Source of the DNA: Planctomycetota bacterium
GTDB taxonomy: Bacteria; Planctomycetota; Planctomycetia; Gemmatales; Gemmataceae
Direction: 5' to 3'
DNA: 64,000 nucleotides
Assembly (NCBI GenBank): GCA_021807595.1
Contig: JAKBCS010000003.1
Location: 1-64,000, forward strand
The notes below the pieces were generated by a model, which saw only the letters and a list, made by a program, of their open reading frames with translations, did no database searches and was not told the DNA's origin. This document shows positions 10,026 to 18,425 of this stretch, one piece after another. Position numbers and translations under genes: made by a program. How positions within the stretch are numbered: the first letter of the stretch is position 1; each line of letters begins with the position of its first letter.

Positions 10026-12003
10026 TGCTCGGCTGAATGGTTGCCAATAGCGATTGCAGCGTGGTGTTCACGGTACCGATGTATTCGGAGGCGAGTTGAA
10101 ACGAGCGCTGGAAATTCAAGAGATTAATCAACTCTTGATTGGGATCGACTCCCGAAATGCTCTGCTGCTGAGTTTGCAGTTGTTGTCCGAGCGCTAGCTG
10201 GCTGGTCTGTTGGTCGGTCAAGTTCTGCACCTGTGTGGCCGTGCTACCGACGATGGCGTCGAACCCCTGGATCAGCGATTGCGTGCCGTTGGCCAACACG
10301 GGTTGCGATTGCAGAGCGGCCAGGCGCGTGAGGTTGCTGTTGTCGCCGGCCGCTCCCGTGCGCGAAGCGGCCAGCAAACTCGGATCGTTCATCAAGGCCG
10401 GCTGCACGGCGAGATCGGAGGCGCTGCTGCCGGTGAAGAAGGTGCCCAATCCCAGCGCCGTGAGAACGCCGGAAGTGTCCGGCTGGGCGACAACGGGCAT
10501 CGAGAACGTGTCGCCGTTGTTGGCCGTGCCGGAGGCCAACTGAATTGTGATACCGTTGGCCGCGATCAGCGCTGTACCCGGCGAGTAGCCTTGACCAATG
10601 TTCAGCGAGGCCAGGGTCCCGCCGCTTGAGTTCTTCACCTGCAAGGTCAGGTTCGGCGTCACCCCAACAGTACCGCTTCCAGACACTTGAAATGTATAAG
10701 TATCGTTATTTGTTCCAGTATACTGCCCGCCAATTTGCGGTACGGCCGTGCCGGTGAAGCCGCTCGTGTTAGGCGACGACGGCGGGATGCCGGCGAAATC
10801 AAAAGCGTAGCCTGGTTTGGCCATCACTTGCAGCGTGCCGGATTGCGGATTGGCCAAGGCTTGAAGATTGGGCACGGCGCTCAGAGCCGTCGCCACATTG
10901 TTGAGGCTCTGCGTCGCTGGGTCGATGTTCACCGCCGTCAGCGTCCGCGCCCCGGTAGATAGATTGGTCACGCCGACGTAGAGCGTGCCGGCCTTGGGGG
11001 GAAAGGCGAGTCCGGCCTTGGACAGCGGGGCGTTGGCGTTGTTGACCGCGCGCGTCCCGGACAGCAACGTGGATGGACCGCCCAAGCCGATGCCCGTCGC
11101 CTGGATATTGTCCACCTGTTGAGCCAGCGTACCTGCCAGGGTGTTGAGTTGGGTCTGCACATTGGTCAACGATTGATTGCGAACCGTCAGCAAGCCGCCG
11201 AGCTGTCCTCCCGTCACCGTCAAAGGCGTCGTCGTCCCCGCGGCGGTCAATTGGCCTTGATTGTTGCTATCGACGGAGTATTGCAGGTTCATGCTTTGAT
11301 TGCCGACGACTACCGGCGCGCCACCGGCCAAGACGTTGACTTGGCCGAGACTGGACGGAATGACTTGGACGTTCATCATGCCGGCGAGCTGGTTGACCAG
11401 TTGGTCCCTCTGATCGAGTTGATCGTTCGGCGTAGATCCGTTCGCGGTGGCAATTTGGATTTGGCCGTTGAGTTGGGCAATCTGTTGGGCCAGGGCATTC
11501 ACGTTCGAGACCGAGGAGTTCATCTGCGCGTCGAGTCCCGATTGCACTTGCGTGAGCGAGGAACCGAGCGAGTTGAACTCTTGTGCGAGATTGTTGGCGT
11601 CGTTGAGGAGGATAGTGCGTTGCGTGGCGTCGCCGGGATTGGCGGACAGTTGCGTGACATCGCTGAAAAACTGAGTGAGGTCGGCGTGGACGGAGCCGGA
11701 CGACGGATTGAGGTTGGCTTGCACCTGCTGCATGGTGTTGAGTTGCGCAGTGGTGTCGGCGGTGGCAAACGTCGAGTTCGTGATGGCGGTTTCCAAGAGA
11801 TTGTTCACGATGCGGCGCGTGTCGGCCACTTGCACACCGCTGCCGACGGAAATCGTGCCGATGGGCGTGGGCAACCCCTCGGTCAGATCGGCAACCTGAC
11901 GGTGATAGCCGGGAGTGTTGGCGTTGGCCAGATTGTTGCCGATCAGATTGAGGACGGTTTGGGAGGCATCCAGAGCCGACGCGCCGACCGTGTAAAGCGA
12001 CAT
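10018..12003 (-). CDS. flgK: Flagellar hook-associated protein 1
   Basis: MSLYTVGASALDASQTVLNLIGNNLANANTPGYHRQVADL.. and C-terminal NFQRSFQLASEYIGTVNTTLQSLLA. Confidence 0.93.
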   Translation of the reverse strand: MSLYTVGASALDASQTVLNLIGNNLANANTPGYHRQVADLTEGLPTPIGTISVGSGVQVADTRRIVNNLLETAITNSTFATADTTAQLNTMQQVQANLNPSSGSVHADLTQFFSDVTQLSANPGDATQRTILLNDANNLAQEFNSLGSSLTQVQSGLDAQMNSSVSNVNALAQQIAQLNGQIQIATANGSTPNDQLDQRDQLVNQLAGMMNVQVIPSSLGQVNVLAGGAPVVVGNQSMNLQYSVDSNNQGQLTAAGTTTPLTVTGGQLGGLLTVRNQSLTNVQTQLNTLAGTLAQQVDNIQATGIGLGGPSTLLSGTRAVNNANAPLSKAGLAFPPKAGTLYVGVTNLSTGARTLTAVNIDPATQSLNNVATALSAVPNLQALANPQSGTLQVMAKPGYAFDFAGIPPSSPNTSGFTGTAVPQIGGQYTGTNNDTYTFQVSGSGTVGVTPNLTLQVKNSSGGTLASLNIGQGYSPGTALIAANGITIQLASGTANNGDTFSMPVVAQPDTSGVLTALGLGTFFTGSSASDLAVQPALMNDPSLLAASRTGAAGDNSNLTRLAALQSQPVLANGTQSLIQGFDAIVGSTATQVQNLTDQQTSQLALGQQLQTQQQSISGVDPNQELINLLNFQRSFQLASEYIGTVNTTLQSLLATIQPSIG

Positions 12004-12007
12004 GGCA

Positions 12008-12538
12008 TCATACCCGTGCTTCGAGGAGGGATCCGACTGCGACGCCGCGCCGCTCTCCGTGCGGCCCATACCGTTCACCAACTCCGATGCCGTTGGGACC
12101 GGCAAACAGCGCGACCAGAAAGGCGCGAGCATAGCCGAGCAGCGCTGCACATTGCTGGGCCAATCGATCGACTTTCCGCGCCAGCTCGCAGAGACCGGCG
12201 TGGCGTTGGAGCAACCGACCGCGCGCCGGTTCCTCCAAGGCTAAGGCGGCGGCGCGCAGAGTGGCCTCGCTCGGTGAAATCGCCAAGACGTCGGCCAGCG
12301 ATTCTCGCAACCGCAATCGCGCCGCCGTCAGCGCGACGGCCTCGCGCGCCAATCGCTCTTGATGGCCGTGCAAAGTGGGAAGGACGTTCAGATTGCGCTC
12401 CAGAAAGGCGCTGCGGACGCCGTGCAGCGAGGCCAGCATGTCCGCGAGGAGCGATTCTTCGCGGTTCACATGCGCATCGCAGAGTTCGACGATCCGCAAT
12501 TCAATTGCGCTCGACGGCGGGGGGGTGGGTCGCTCCAT
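12008..12538 (-). CDS. flgN: FlgN-like flagellar export chaperone
   Basis: Small helical protein between flgK and flgJ; position and 'LLADMLASLHGVRSAFLERNLNVLPTLHGHQERLAREA' fit FlgN. Confidence 0.6.
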   Translation of the reverse strand: MERPTPPPSSAIELRIVELCDAHVNREESLLADMLASLHGVRSAFLERNLNVLPTLHGHQERLAREAVALTAARLRLRESLADVLAISPSEATLRAAALALEEPARGRLLQRHAGLCELARKVDRLAQQCAALLGYARAFLVALFAGPNGIGVGERYGPHGERRGVAVGSLLEARV

Positions 12539-12842
12539 GCGTGACTGTCGGCTCCAATTGTTTGATCAGACTCTGCGCCAGTCCCATGCCTCTGCCCTGC
12601 GCCAGGTGTTGCGACATGAACTGATCGAACAATCCGCCGTAAACGTCGCTCTTATCGTCGCCGAACAGAGAACCCGGTTCGAGCGTCTTGCGCATCTCTT
12701 TCAGCAACAGCGACAGCATCACGCTCTCGAAACCCTGTGCGGCATCCTTCAACGACGGCTTGCTCGATCCCTCCAGAGCGGAACCCGGCATTCCAAGGGG
12801 GGCGCTCAATTCTGGACTAGAGGCGAACATCGGTCCAATCAT
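12501..12842 (-). CDS. flgJ: Flagellar rod-binding protein, FlgJ N-terminal domain only
   Basis: LKDAAQGFESVMLSLLLKEMRKTLEPGSLFGDDKSDVYGGLFDQFMSQHLAQGRGMGLAQSLIKQL. Confidence 0.85.
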   Translation of the reverse strand: MIGPMFASSPELSAPLGMPGSALEGSSKPSLKDAAQGFESVMLSLLLKEMRKTLEPGSLFGDDKSDVYGGLFDQFMSQHLAQGRGMGLAQSLIKQLEPTVTHGATHPPAVERN

Positions 12843-12908
12843 TCGTCAATCCCTCCCCAAAATATCCGCCGTAAGTTTCGACAGAGGCGAAAAAGTTTAC
12901 CACCGAGT

Positions 12909-12940
12909 CGGTTCGCCCCGACGCGCGTCGGGGCGAACCG
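12909..12940. repeat. 32-bp perfect palindrome between flgI and flgJ
   Basis: cggttcgccccgacgc|gcgtcggggcgaaccg; the two 16-nt halves are exact reverse complements. Confidence 0.95.
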
Positions 12941-12948
12941 GAAGGGGG

Positions 12949-14055
12949 TTAGATAATCACCAACTCCGCTTGCAGCGCGCCGGCCTGCTTGATCGCCTGG
13001 AAGATTGAGATCAAATCGCGCGGCGACACACCGAGCGCGTTGAGGGCGCGGGCCAAATCGGCGACGGTCACGGTCTGCGGTGCGATGTACAGGTGCGCCG
13101 GTTGCTCCGTGACGCCGACTTGCGTGCGCGGCACCACGACGGTTCGCCCCTGGCTGAAGGCGTTGGGCTGCGAGACTTGCGGCGTTTCGCGGGTGACGAT
13201 GGCTAGGTTGCCGTGCGCGATGGCCACCGTGGCGATTTTGACGTTTTCTCCGGCGACGACCGTGCCGGTGCGCTCGTTGATGACCACGCGCGCCGGAGTG
13301 TCGGTCAGCACTTCGAGATTGCCCATGTCGCTCAGATACGCGACGAGATGCGAACGCATCTCTGGCGGCACCTCTACCTCGACCGTTCCGGCGTCGAGCG
13401 GCAGCGCGTGGCCGGGGGCCCATTGATTGACGACGGCGGCGATGGAGCGTGCCGTGGCATAGTCGGCGTTTTTGAGGAGCAGATGAACGCGGCCTCGATA
13501 CATCACCTCGCCGCGCGCCTCGTGTTCGACCATCGCCCCGCCGGGGATGCGGGCGACGGAGACAAAGTTTTTCTGCGCGCTCGCTGCCGCTCCGCCAAAC
13601 AGAAAACCACCCACCGACAGCGGACCTTGACCCACCGCGTAGACCACGCCGTCCGATCCTTTCAATGGCGTGAACAACAGCGTACCGCCCTGGAGGCTGA
13701 TGGCGTCGTCGAGAACCGAGACGGTGACATCGAGTCGACTGCCGACCCGCGCGAACGGGCCGATCTCCGCCGTCACCATGACCGCCGAGATGTTCGGCGA
13801 CATGAAGGTATTGTCCGTCAGTTGCAGCATGGCGATTTTGCTGTTGACGCACAGCCATTTCATCATGGACACGGCTACCTGCTGCGTGAATCGGCTCTTG
13901 CCGCCCGTGCCGTTGAGGCCGACGACCAGGCCGAATCCGTACAGTTGGTTGCTGCGCGCGCCTTCCAGATCGGTAATATCCTTGATGCGCGCGCCGGCCC
14001 AGGTCTGAGCCGCAAGCGCCAGAACGCACGTCACTGCAATCGTCGCGCGAAACAT
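12949..14055 (-). CDS. flgI: Flagellar P-ring protein
   Basis: ARIKDITDLEGARSNQLYGFGLVVGLNGTGGKSRFTQQVAVSMMKWL..; signal peptide. Confidence 0.95.
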   Translation of the reverse strand: MFRATIAVTCVLALAAQTWAGARIKDITDLEGARSNQLYGFGLVVGLNGTGGKSRFTQQVAVSMMKWLCVNSKIAMLQLTDNTFMSPNISAVMVTAEIGPFARVGSRLDVTVSVLDDAISLQGGTLLFTPLKGSDGVVYAVGQGPLSVGGFLFGGAAASAQKNFVSVARIPGGAMVEHEARGEVMYRGRVHLLLKNADYATARSIAAVVNQWAPGHALPLDAGTVEVEVPPEMRSHLVAYLSDMGNLEVLTDTPARVVINERTGTVVAGENVKIATVAIAHGNLAIVTRETPQVSQPNAFSQGRTVVVPRTQVGVTEQPAHLYIAPQTVTVADLARALNALGVSPRDLISIFQAIKQAGALQAELVII

Positions 14056-14127
14056 AGCGGACCTCGAACCTTTCTTGCACGCGGGGGGACTCGGTGGTTT
14101 ACGCCGCCGGATCGCCGCGAGGACTAA

Positions 14128-14270
14128 GAACCTGTCTCATAAGCTCCCCTCTCCCCTGAGTACAGGGGCGAGGGGCAGGGGTGAGGGGTGAAAACCAGCG
14201 GAATGCCCTTCCCCTCACCCCAAACCCTCTCCCCCTGAGTACAGGAGGAGAGGGGCGTTTGGGACAGACT
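14128..14270. repeat. MITE-like triple-hairpin element flanked by CTAA
   Basis: Three consecutive hairpins (two with TGAGTACAG core, one 11-bp ggggtgagggg/cccctcacccc stem); imperfect terminal inverted repeats (gaacctgtctca / tgggacagact); CTAA at 14124-14127 and 14271-14274. Confidence 0.7.
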
Positions 14271-14897
14271 CTAAAACGGGTACAGGCGGTTCATCATGCG
14301 GCTAAACCAGCCTTGATTCGTAAAGTTCGTCTCGACGCCGCGACCCAGATATTGAATCTGAAGGTTGGCCACGAACGTCGAGGGGATCGTGTTGTCGTAG
14401 TGGATGTCGAGGGGGCGAACGACTCCGCTCACACGCAGGGTGCGCACCTCGCGGGTGACGACGCGCTGGCGGAAGCCTTCGATCGCCAGGTTGCCGTTGG
14501 GCAGCACGGCCACGACGGTGCAAGTAAGGGTATCGGTGAACGTCTGATTGATGTTGTACGCCGATGTGCCGTTAAACGTCCGGGTGGCGTTGACATCGGT
14601 CGTCAGCCCGGCCGTAGCGGTGCGCAACGCACCCTTACTCGTGCCTTCGATGTTCCCCTTGAGACTTAAGCCACCGCCGGAATCGCTTTTTCGATTCAGG
14701 TTGCGTTGATCCTGATTTTGAATGTCGGTGTTTTCGACGATCAGCACAGTGACGTTGTCTCCCGCCCGCCGCGCGCGGTTATCCACATAAAGAAACGAAC
14801 TGTAAAAGTTGTGCCGCTGCCAAATCGAATCGGCATTCGTCAGCGCCGGTGAGACGACACAAACCACCAATACCAATCCGATAATCGACCGTGACAT
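14271..14897 (-). CDS. flgH: Flagellar L-ring protein
   Basis: SIWQRHNFYSSFLYVDNRARRAGDNVTVLIVENTDIQNQDQR..GNLAIEGFRQRVVTREVRTLRVSGVVRPLDI. Confidence 0.93.
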   Translation of the reverse strand: MSRSIIGLVLVVCVVSPALTNADSIWQRHNFYSSFLYVDNRARRAGDNVTVLIVENTDIQNQDQRNLNRKSDSGGGLSLKGNIEGTSKGALRTATAGLTTDVNATRTFNGTSAYNINQTFTDTLTCTVVAVLPNGNLAIEGFRQRVVTREVRTLRVSGVVRPLDIHYDNTIPSTFVANLQIQYLGRGVETNFTNQGWFSRMMNRLYPF

Positions 14898-14958
14898 AAA
14901 AGCTCCTCGCGGCGTGGGCCTTCCCTCACCGAACTCGATCCGAACGCTCAGAGGCGAT

Positions 14959-15015
14959 CCGAGAAGCTCCCTCTCCTCCTGTTCTCAAGGGGAGACGTGA
15001 GCTTTGCGAATCGTC
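14959..15015. repeat. Dispersed hairpin-type repeat, copy 1 (copy 2 at 58396-58453)
   Basis: ccgagaagctccctctcctcctgttctcaaggggagacgtgagctttgcgaatcgtct closely matches the segment after the PAC2 gene. Confidence 0.7.
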
Positions 15016-15017
15016 TC

Positions 15018-16022
15018 TCAATACTCGACCTCCACGGTCGAACCATCGACGATGCGGCCCGTAACCGTGGTCTTCGAATCGAGGTTGCGCACCTGGATCA
15101 TCTGCCCGACGCGGCCGCTTTGCAGCGCTTCGCCGCGCGTTTTCACTTGTAAATGTCCAACTTTAGCGATGAGATGAACCAGGTCGTTATTGTGTACAAC
15201 TGTGACGGTGGAGGCGTCCGACCCCACGTCGTCCGGTTCGATGGGGCGACCCGTAACGATGCAACGACGAGCGTGCCGGCCCATGAGACTCGTCGAATCG
15301 ACGACCTTCAGACCGTTCTCAATGGCGACGCGCTCTGCGCGCACATTGTCGGAGGTAAATGCTTCGCCGACATCAATGCGCCGCACGGCGACTGGGACCG
15401 ATTGCATCCTTTTCACGTCCAGGTAGACCACCACGCCGTTGCGGCGCGCGCCGCGAACGTAGATGCCGATTTCGACGGACACGCGGCAAGGCGGCAGGAT
15501 CGGCGAACGAATCTCGGCTTCGAGGTGGATGTCGCCGCCGTCGGCGTTCAAGGGCGGTAAGCTCACGTTCTGCGCCAACTGAATGGCGACATCTTCGGTC
15601 CGTCCGGACAGTTTCTCTTCCACCGTTTGCTTCGCCAGGGCTGCGATCTTCGCATCGAGTCCCTCGCCGGCCGCTCGGCCGACACGGACGAATCGCGGGC
15701 CTTCCAGCTGAAAGGCGCGCGCGTCGAACCCTGCCAATTGCAGGCGAAAGTTGATCTGCTGCTGCGAAACCAGGATGGGCTGACTCGACAGCGGCAATTC
15801 GGCCAGATCGATCCGCGCCAAACGCTTGCGCTGAACTTCCGAACAACCTTGCAGATCGGCAATATCTTCAATCGTCACTTGCGTCCCCTTCGCCGTCGCC
15901 GTCGCGCGGAGCTTGAGGACGAGAACGCTCGACTGCGCGACTTCGGCCGACGAAGCGGCCGGGCGACCGAACGGCCAAGCGACCAGAAACGCCAGGAAAA
16001 ACGTCCACCGTCTACGATTCAT
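15018..16022 (-). CDS. flgA: Flagellar basal body P-ring formation protein
   Basis: C-terminal SAF-like domain: VAVRRIDVGEAFTSDNVRAERV..LMGRHARRCIVTGRPIEPDDV..GEALQSGRVGQMIQVRNLDSKTTVTGRIVDGSTVEV. Confidence 0.9.
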   Translation of the reverse strand: MNRRRWTFFLAFLVAWPFGRPAASSAEVAQSSVLVLKLRATATAKGTQVTIEDIADLQGCSEVQRKRLARIDLAELPLSSQPILVSQQQINFRLQLAGFDARAFQLEGPRFVRVGRAAGEGLDAKIAALAKQTVEEKLSGRTEDVAIQLAQNVSLPPLNADGGDIHLEAEIRSPILPPCRVSVEIGIYVRGARRNGVVVYLDVKRMQSVPVAVRRIDVGEAFTSDNVRAERVAIENGLKVVDSTSLMGRHARRCIVTGRPIEPDDVGSDASTVTVVHNNDLVHLIAKVGHLQVKTRGEALQSGRVGQMIQVRNLDSKTTVTGRIVDGSTVEVEY

Positions 16023-16061
16023 TGCAATCTCCCCCCGGCAACGGAACCCCGTCCCCCAGCG

Positions 16062-16850
16062 TTAGCGAATAAGGTTCGTGGTGAAGGACAGCATTTGATC
16101 GGCGGTGGTGATGGCCTTGGTGTTGAACTCGTAGGCGCGTTGCGCGACGATGAGGTTGACCATTTCGGCCACCACATCCACGTTGGAACCTTCGAGAAAA
16201 CCTTGGCGAATCAGCCCCGCGCCGTTCTGTCCGGCTTGCGTCTGGATGGGCGAGCCAGAAGCCAGAGTTTGCGAGTAGAGATTGCGTCCCTCGTTGTTCA
16301 AGCCCGCTGGATTTTGAAAGCGGACCAGCGTCAGTTGGCCGATCTGCGTCGGCGAAGTGCCGCCCGGCGTCATCACCGACAGCGTCCCGTCCGTGCCAAT
16401 GGAAACCGAGATGGCGTTTTGCGGGATGTTGAGCTGCGGGTTAATCTGAAACCCGTCCGAGGTCACAATAGTTCCGTTGTTGTTGATGCTGAAATTGCCG
16501 GCGCGCGTGTAGTAAATCAAACCGTTCGGCATGGTCACTTGAAAGAAGCCGTCGCCGTCGATGGCCACGTCGTAGGGGTTCGAGGTATTGTTGAGCGTGC
16601 CGGCTGTGAACACTTTTTGGTTGCCGGAGATGGCCACGCCCGTGCCGACCTGTAGGCCGGTGGGCAGAGGCAGCCCTTGCTGCGCGATCGATCCGGGCTG
16701 GCGATCGGTCAGATAGATCAAGTCTTGAAACTGCGGCTGCATGCGTTTGAAGCCGGTGGTGTTGACGTTGGCCAAATTATTCGACGAGCTATCCACCATT
16801 GTTTGCTGGGCGTTCATGCCGGTGGCGGCAGTGAAGAGGGCACGGATCAT
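16062..16850 (-). CDS. flgG: Flagellar basal-body rod protein FlgG
   Basis: MIRALFTAATGMNAQQTMVDSSSNNLANVNTTGFKRMQPQFQDLIY..LLEGSNVDVV-type EMVNLIVAQRAYEFNTKAITTADQML. Confidence 0.96.
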   Translation of the reverse strand: MIRALFTAATGMNAQQTMVDSSSNNLANVNTTGFKRMQPQFQDLIYLTDRQPGSIAQQGLPLPTGLQVGTGVAISGNQKVFTAGTLNNTSNPYDVAIDGDGFFQVTMPNGLIYYTRAGNFSINNNGTIVTSDGFQINPQLNIPQNAISVSIGTDGTLSVMTPGGTSPTQIGQLTLVRFQNPAGLNNEGRNLYSQTLASGSPIQTQAGQNGAGLIRQGFLEGSNVDVVAEMVNLIVAQRAYEFNTKAITTADQMLSFTTNLIR

Positions 16851-16900
16851 AAGTCGATTCCTCGTCCTTGCGAATCATCCCTTGTTCGCGCTCGAGCAGG

Positions 16901-17620
16901 CTACATCTGAGCGTTGATGCGTTGCTGCATGGCGTCGGAAAGCGAACGCATCGCCTTTCCGGCGGCCTCGTACTGGCGCATGCCGGAAATCATCTGCACC
17001 ATCTCGTGAACCACCTGGACGTTCGATCCCTCTCGATAGCCCTGGCGCAGCGTACCGGTAAAGGCTTGCGTCGTCGTGCCGGGCGGGGCCTGGAACAGCG
17101 TGGTACCGGCCCGGACGAGTTGCTTGGGGTCGTTGAACGCGACAAGCTCCAGCTGACCGACCGAGGTGCTATCTGCCATCACCGTGCCATCTTGGGCGAT
17201 TTGGATTTTAGCGGCGCTTTGTGGGATCGCGCCAACGCCTCGCACCGGGTAACCGCTCTGATTGACCAGCCGACCCCCAGCATTCAGCTGAAACTGGCCG
17301 TTTCGCGTGTACATCGGACCTTTGGGGCCATCGAGAACGAAAAAGCCGTCGCCTTGGAGAGCGCACTCCAGCGGATTGCCGGTTTGTTGGATCGGTCCCG
17401 CGACGAAGGAGGAAGCGTGTTGGGCAATCGCAGCGCCGTGCGGAGCAGGCGCTTTCGATCCGTCGGCGGGGGCGCTGCCCGTAGCGACATACGACGCGAA
17501 CGACAGCCCTTGCCGTCGATAACCCGGAACCGATGCATGCGCCAAGTTCTGAGCCAATACATCTTGATTTTGCAGAGCCGCGCGCATGCCGGAGGCAGCA
17601 CTGTAATAGCCTTGAAGCAT
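16901..17620 (-). CDS. flgF: Flagellar hook-basal body protein, FlgF-like
   Basis: MLQGYYSAASGMRAALQNQDVLAQNLAHASVPGYRRQGLSF..GSNVQVVHEMVQMISGMRQYEAAGKAMRSLSDAM. Confidence 0.85.
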   Translation of the reverse strand: MLQGYYSAASGMRAALQNQDVLAQNLAHASVPGYRRQGLSFASYVATGSAPADGSKAPAPHGAAIAQHASSFVAGPIQQTGNPLECALQGDGFFVLDGPKGPMYTRNGQFQLNAGGRLVNQSGYPVRGVGAIPQSAAKIQIAQDGTVMADSTSVGQLELVAFNDPKQLVRAGTTLFQAPPGTTTQAFTGTLRQGYREGSNVQVVHEMVQMISGMRQYEAAGKAMRSLSDAMQQRINAQM

Positions 17621-17914
17621 CGGTTTCTCACTTTATCCGATCCGTGCCGATTGTAACGCTCGCTCCTGTTATCGGAAGAATACGGCATCGGCGAACAGTG
17701 TCGAAGAGAGTAAATCTTCTGAATGCGCGGTAAACGAGGGGCTTTGTGCGGGGGGCATTCGTGGGCAACGGGTAGGATTTCGCTTCCGCTTCGATCTGAC
17801 GCGCGTGCGGTCATTTACCTCGCTCGATGGTCTCGAGAAGGGCAAAGTAGGCTGAAAATGCGGGCTGGAGAGAAGAAATTACCCAAAAGGTGCGATTTTT
17901 CCCAGAATATTCGA

Positions 17915-17943
17915 TTGACAATCTCGTCCTCCCCTTCTACTCT
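17915..17943 (+). promoter_or_regulatory. Putative sigma-70-type promoter for the HU gene
   Basis: TTGACA (17915-17920), 17-nt spacer, weak TACTCT (17938-17943), about 55 bp upstream of the start codon. Confidence 0.4.
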
Positions 17944-17996
17944 CGCTCATATTGCGTAATGTTTTCCACCCCAACCGAGTATTTGTGAGGAGATCG

Positions 17997-18326
17997 ATGG
18001 CCGACAACAACGCTTCCAAGGCCAAGCCGATTTCGAAATCGGCGATGTATCAGGATCTTGCCAAGGTCACGGGACTGACGCGCAAGCAAGTGACCGAAGT
18101 CTTCGACGCCTTGACGAAACTGGTCGTCCGCGAACTGAGCAAGAAGGGTCCGGGCGTGTTCACCCTGCCGGGCGTCGTCCGCATGAAGCGGAAGAGCAAG
18201 CCGGCCACGAAGTCGCGCAAGGGCAAGAACCCCTTCACCGGCGAAGAGATCACCATCAAAGCCAAGCCGGCGCACAATGTCGTCAAGATGTTTCCGGTCA
18301 AGACGCTCAAGGAATCGATCAAGTAA
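17997..18326 (+). CDS. HU-family DNA-binding protein
   Basis: MADNNASKAKPISKSAMYQDLAKVTGLTRKQVTEVFDALTKLVVRELSKKGPGVFTLPGVVRMKRKSKPATKSRKGKNPFTGEEITIKAKPAHNVVKMFPVKTLK. Confidence 0.9.
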   Translation: MADNNASKAKPISKSAMYQDLAKVTGLTRKQVTEVFDALTKLVVRELSKKGPGVFTLPGVVRMKRKSKPATKSRKGKNPFTGEEITIKAKPAHNVVKMFPVKTLKESIK

Positions 18327-18425
18327 GGTCGTTCCTCCTTCCGCGAACGTCCGCCGTTCGCGGTTTCACTCCCCCAGCGAAACCGCGAACGGCTTTCTTT
18401 CCCTCCCAACCAAGGAATTCTCACC

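Noticed and set aside
11119-12624. 501-aa + strand ORF antisense to flgK/flgN
   Set aside because: Arg-rich antisense artefact with no recognisable domain.
17668-17700. Possible sigma-28 promoter upstream of flgF (minus-strand TTCCGATAAC)
   Set aside because: The -10-like TCCGATAA is present, but no TAAA-like -35 at the right spacing.
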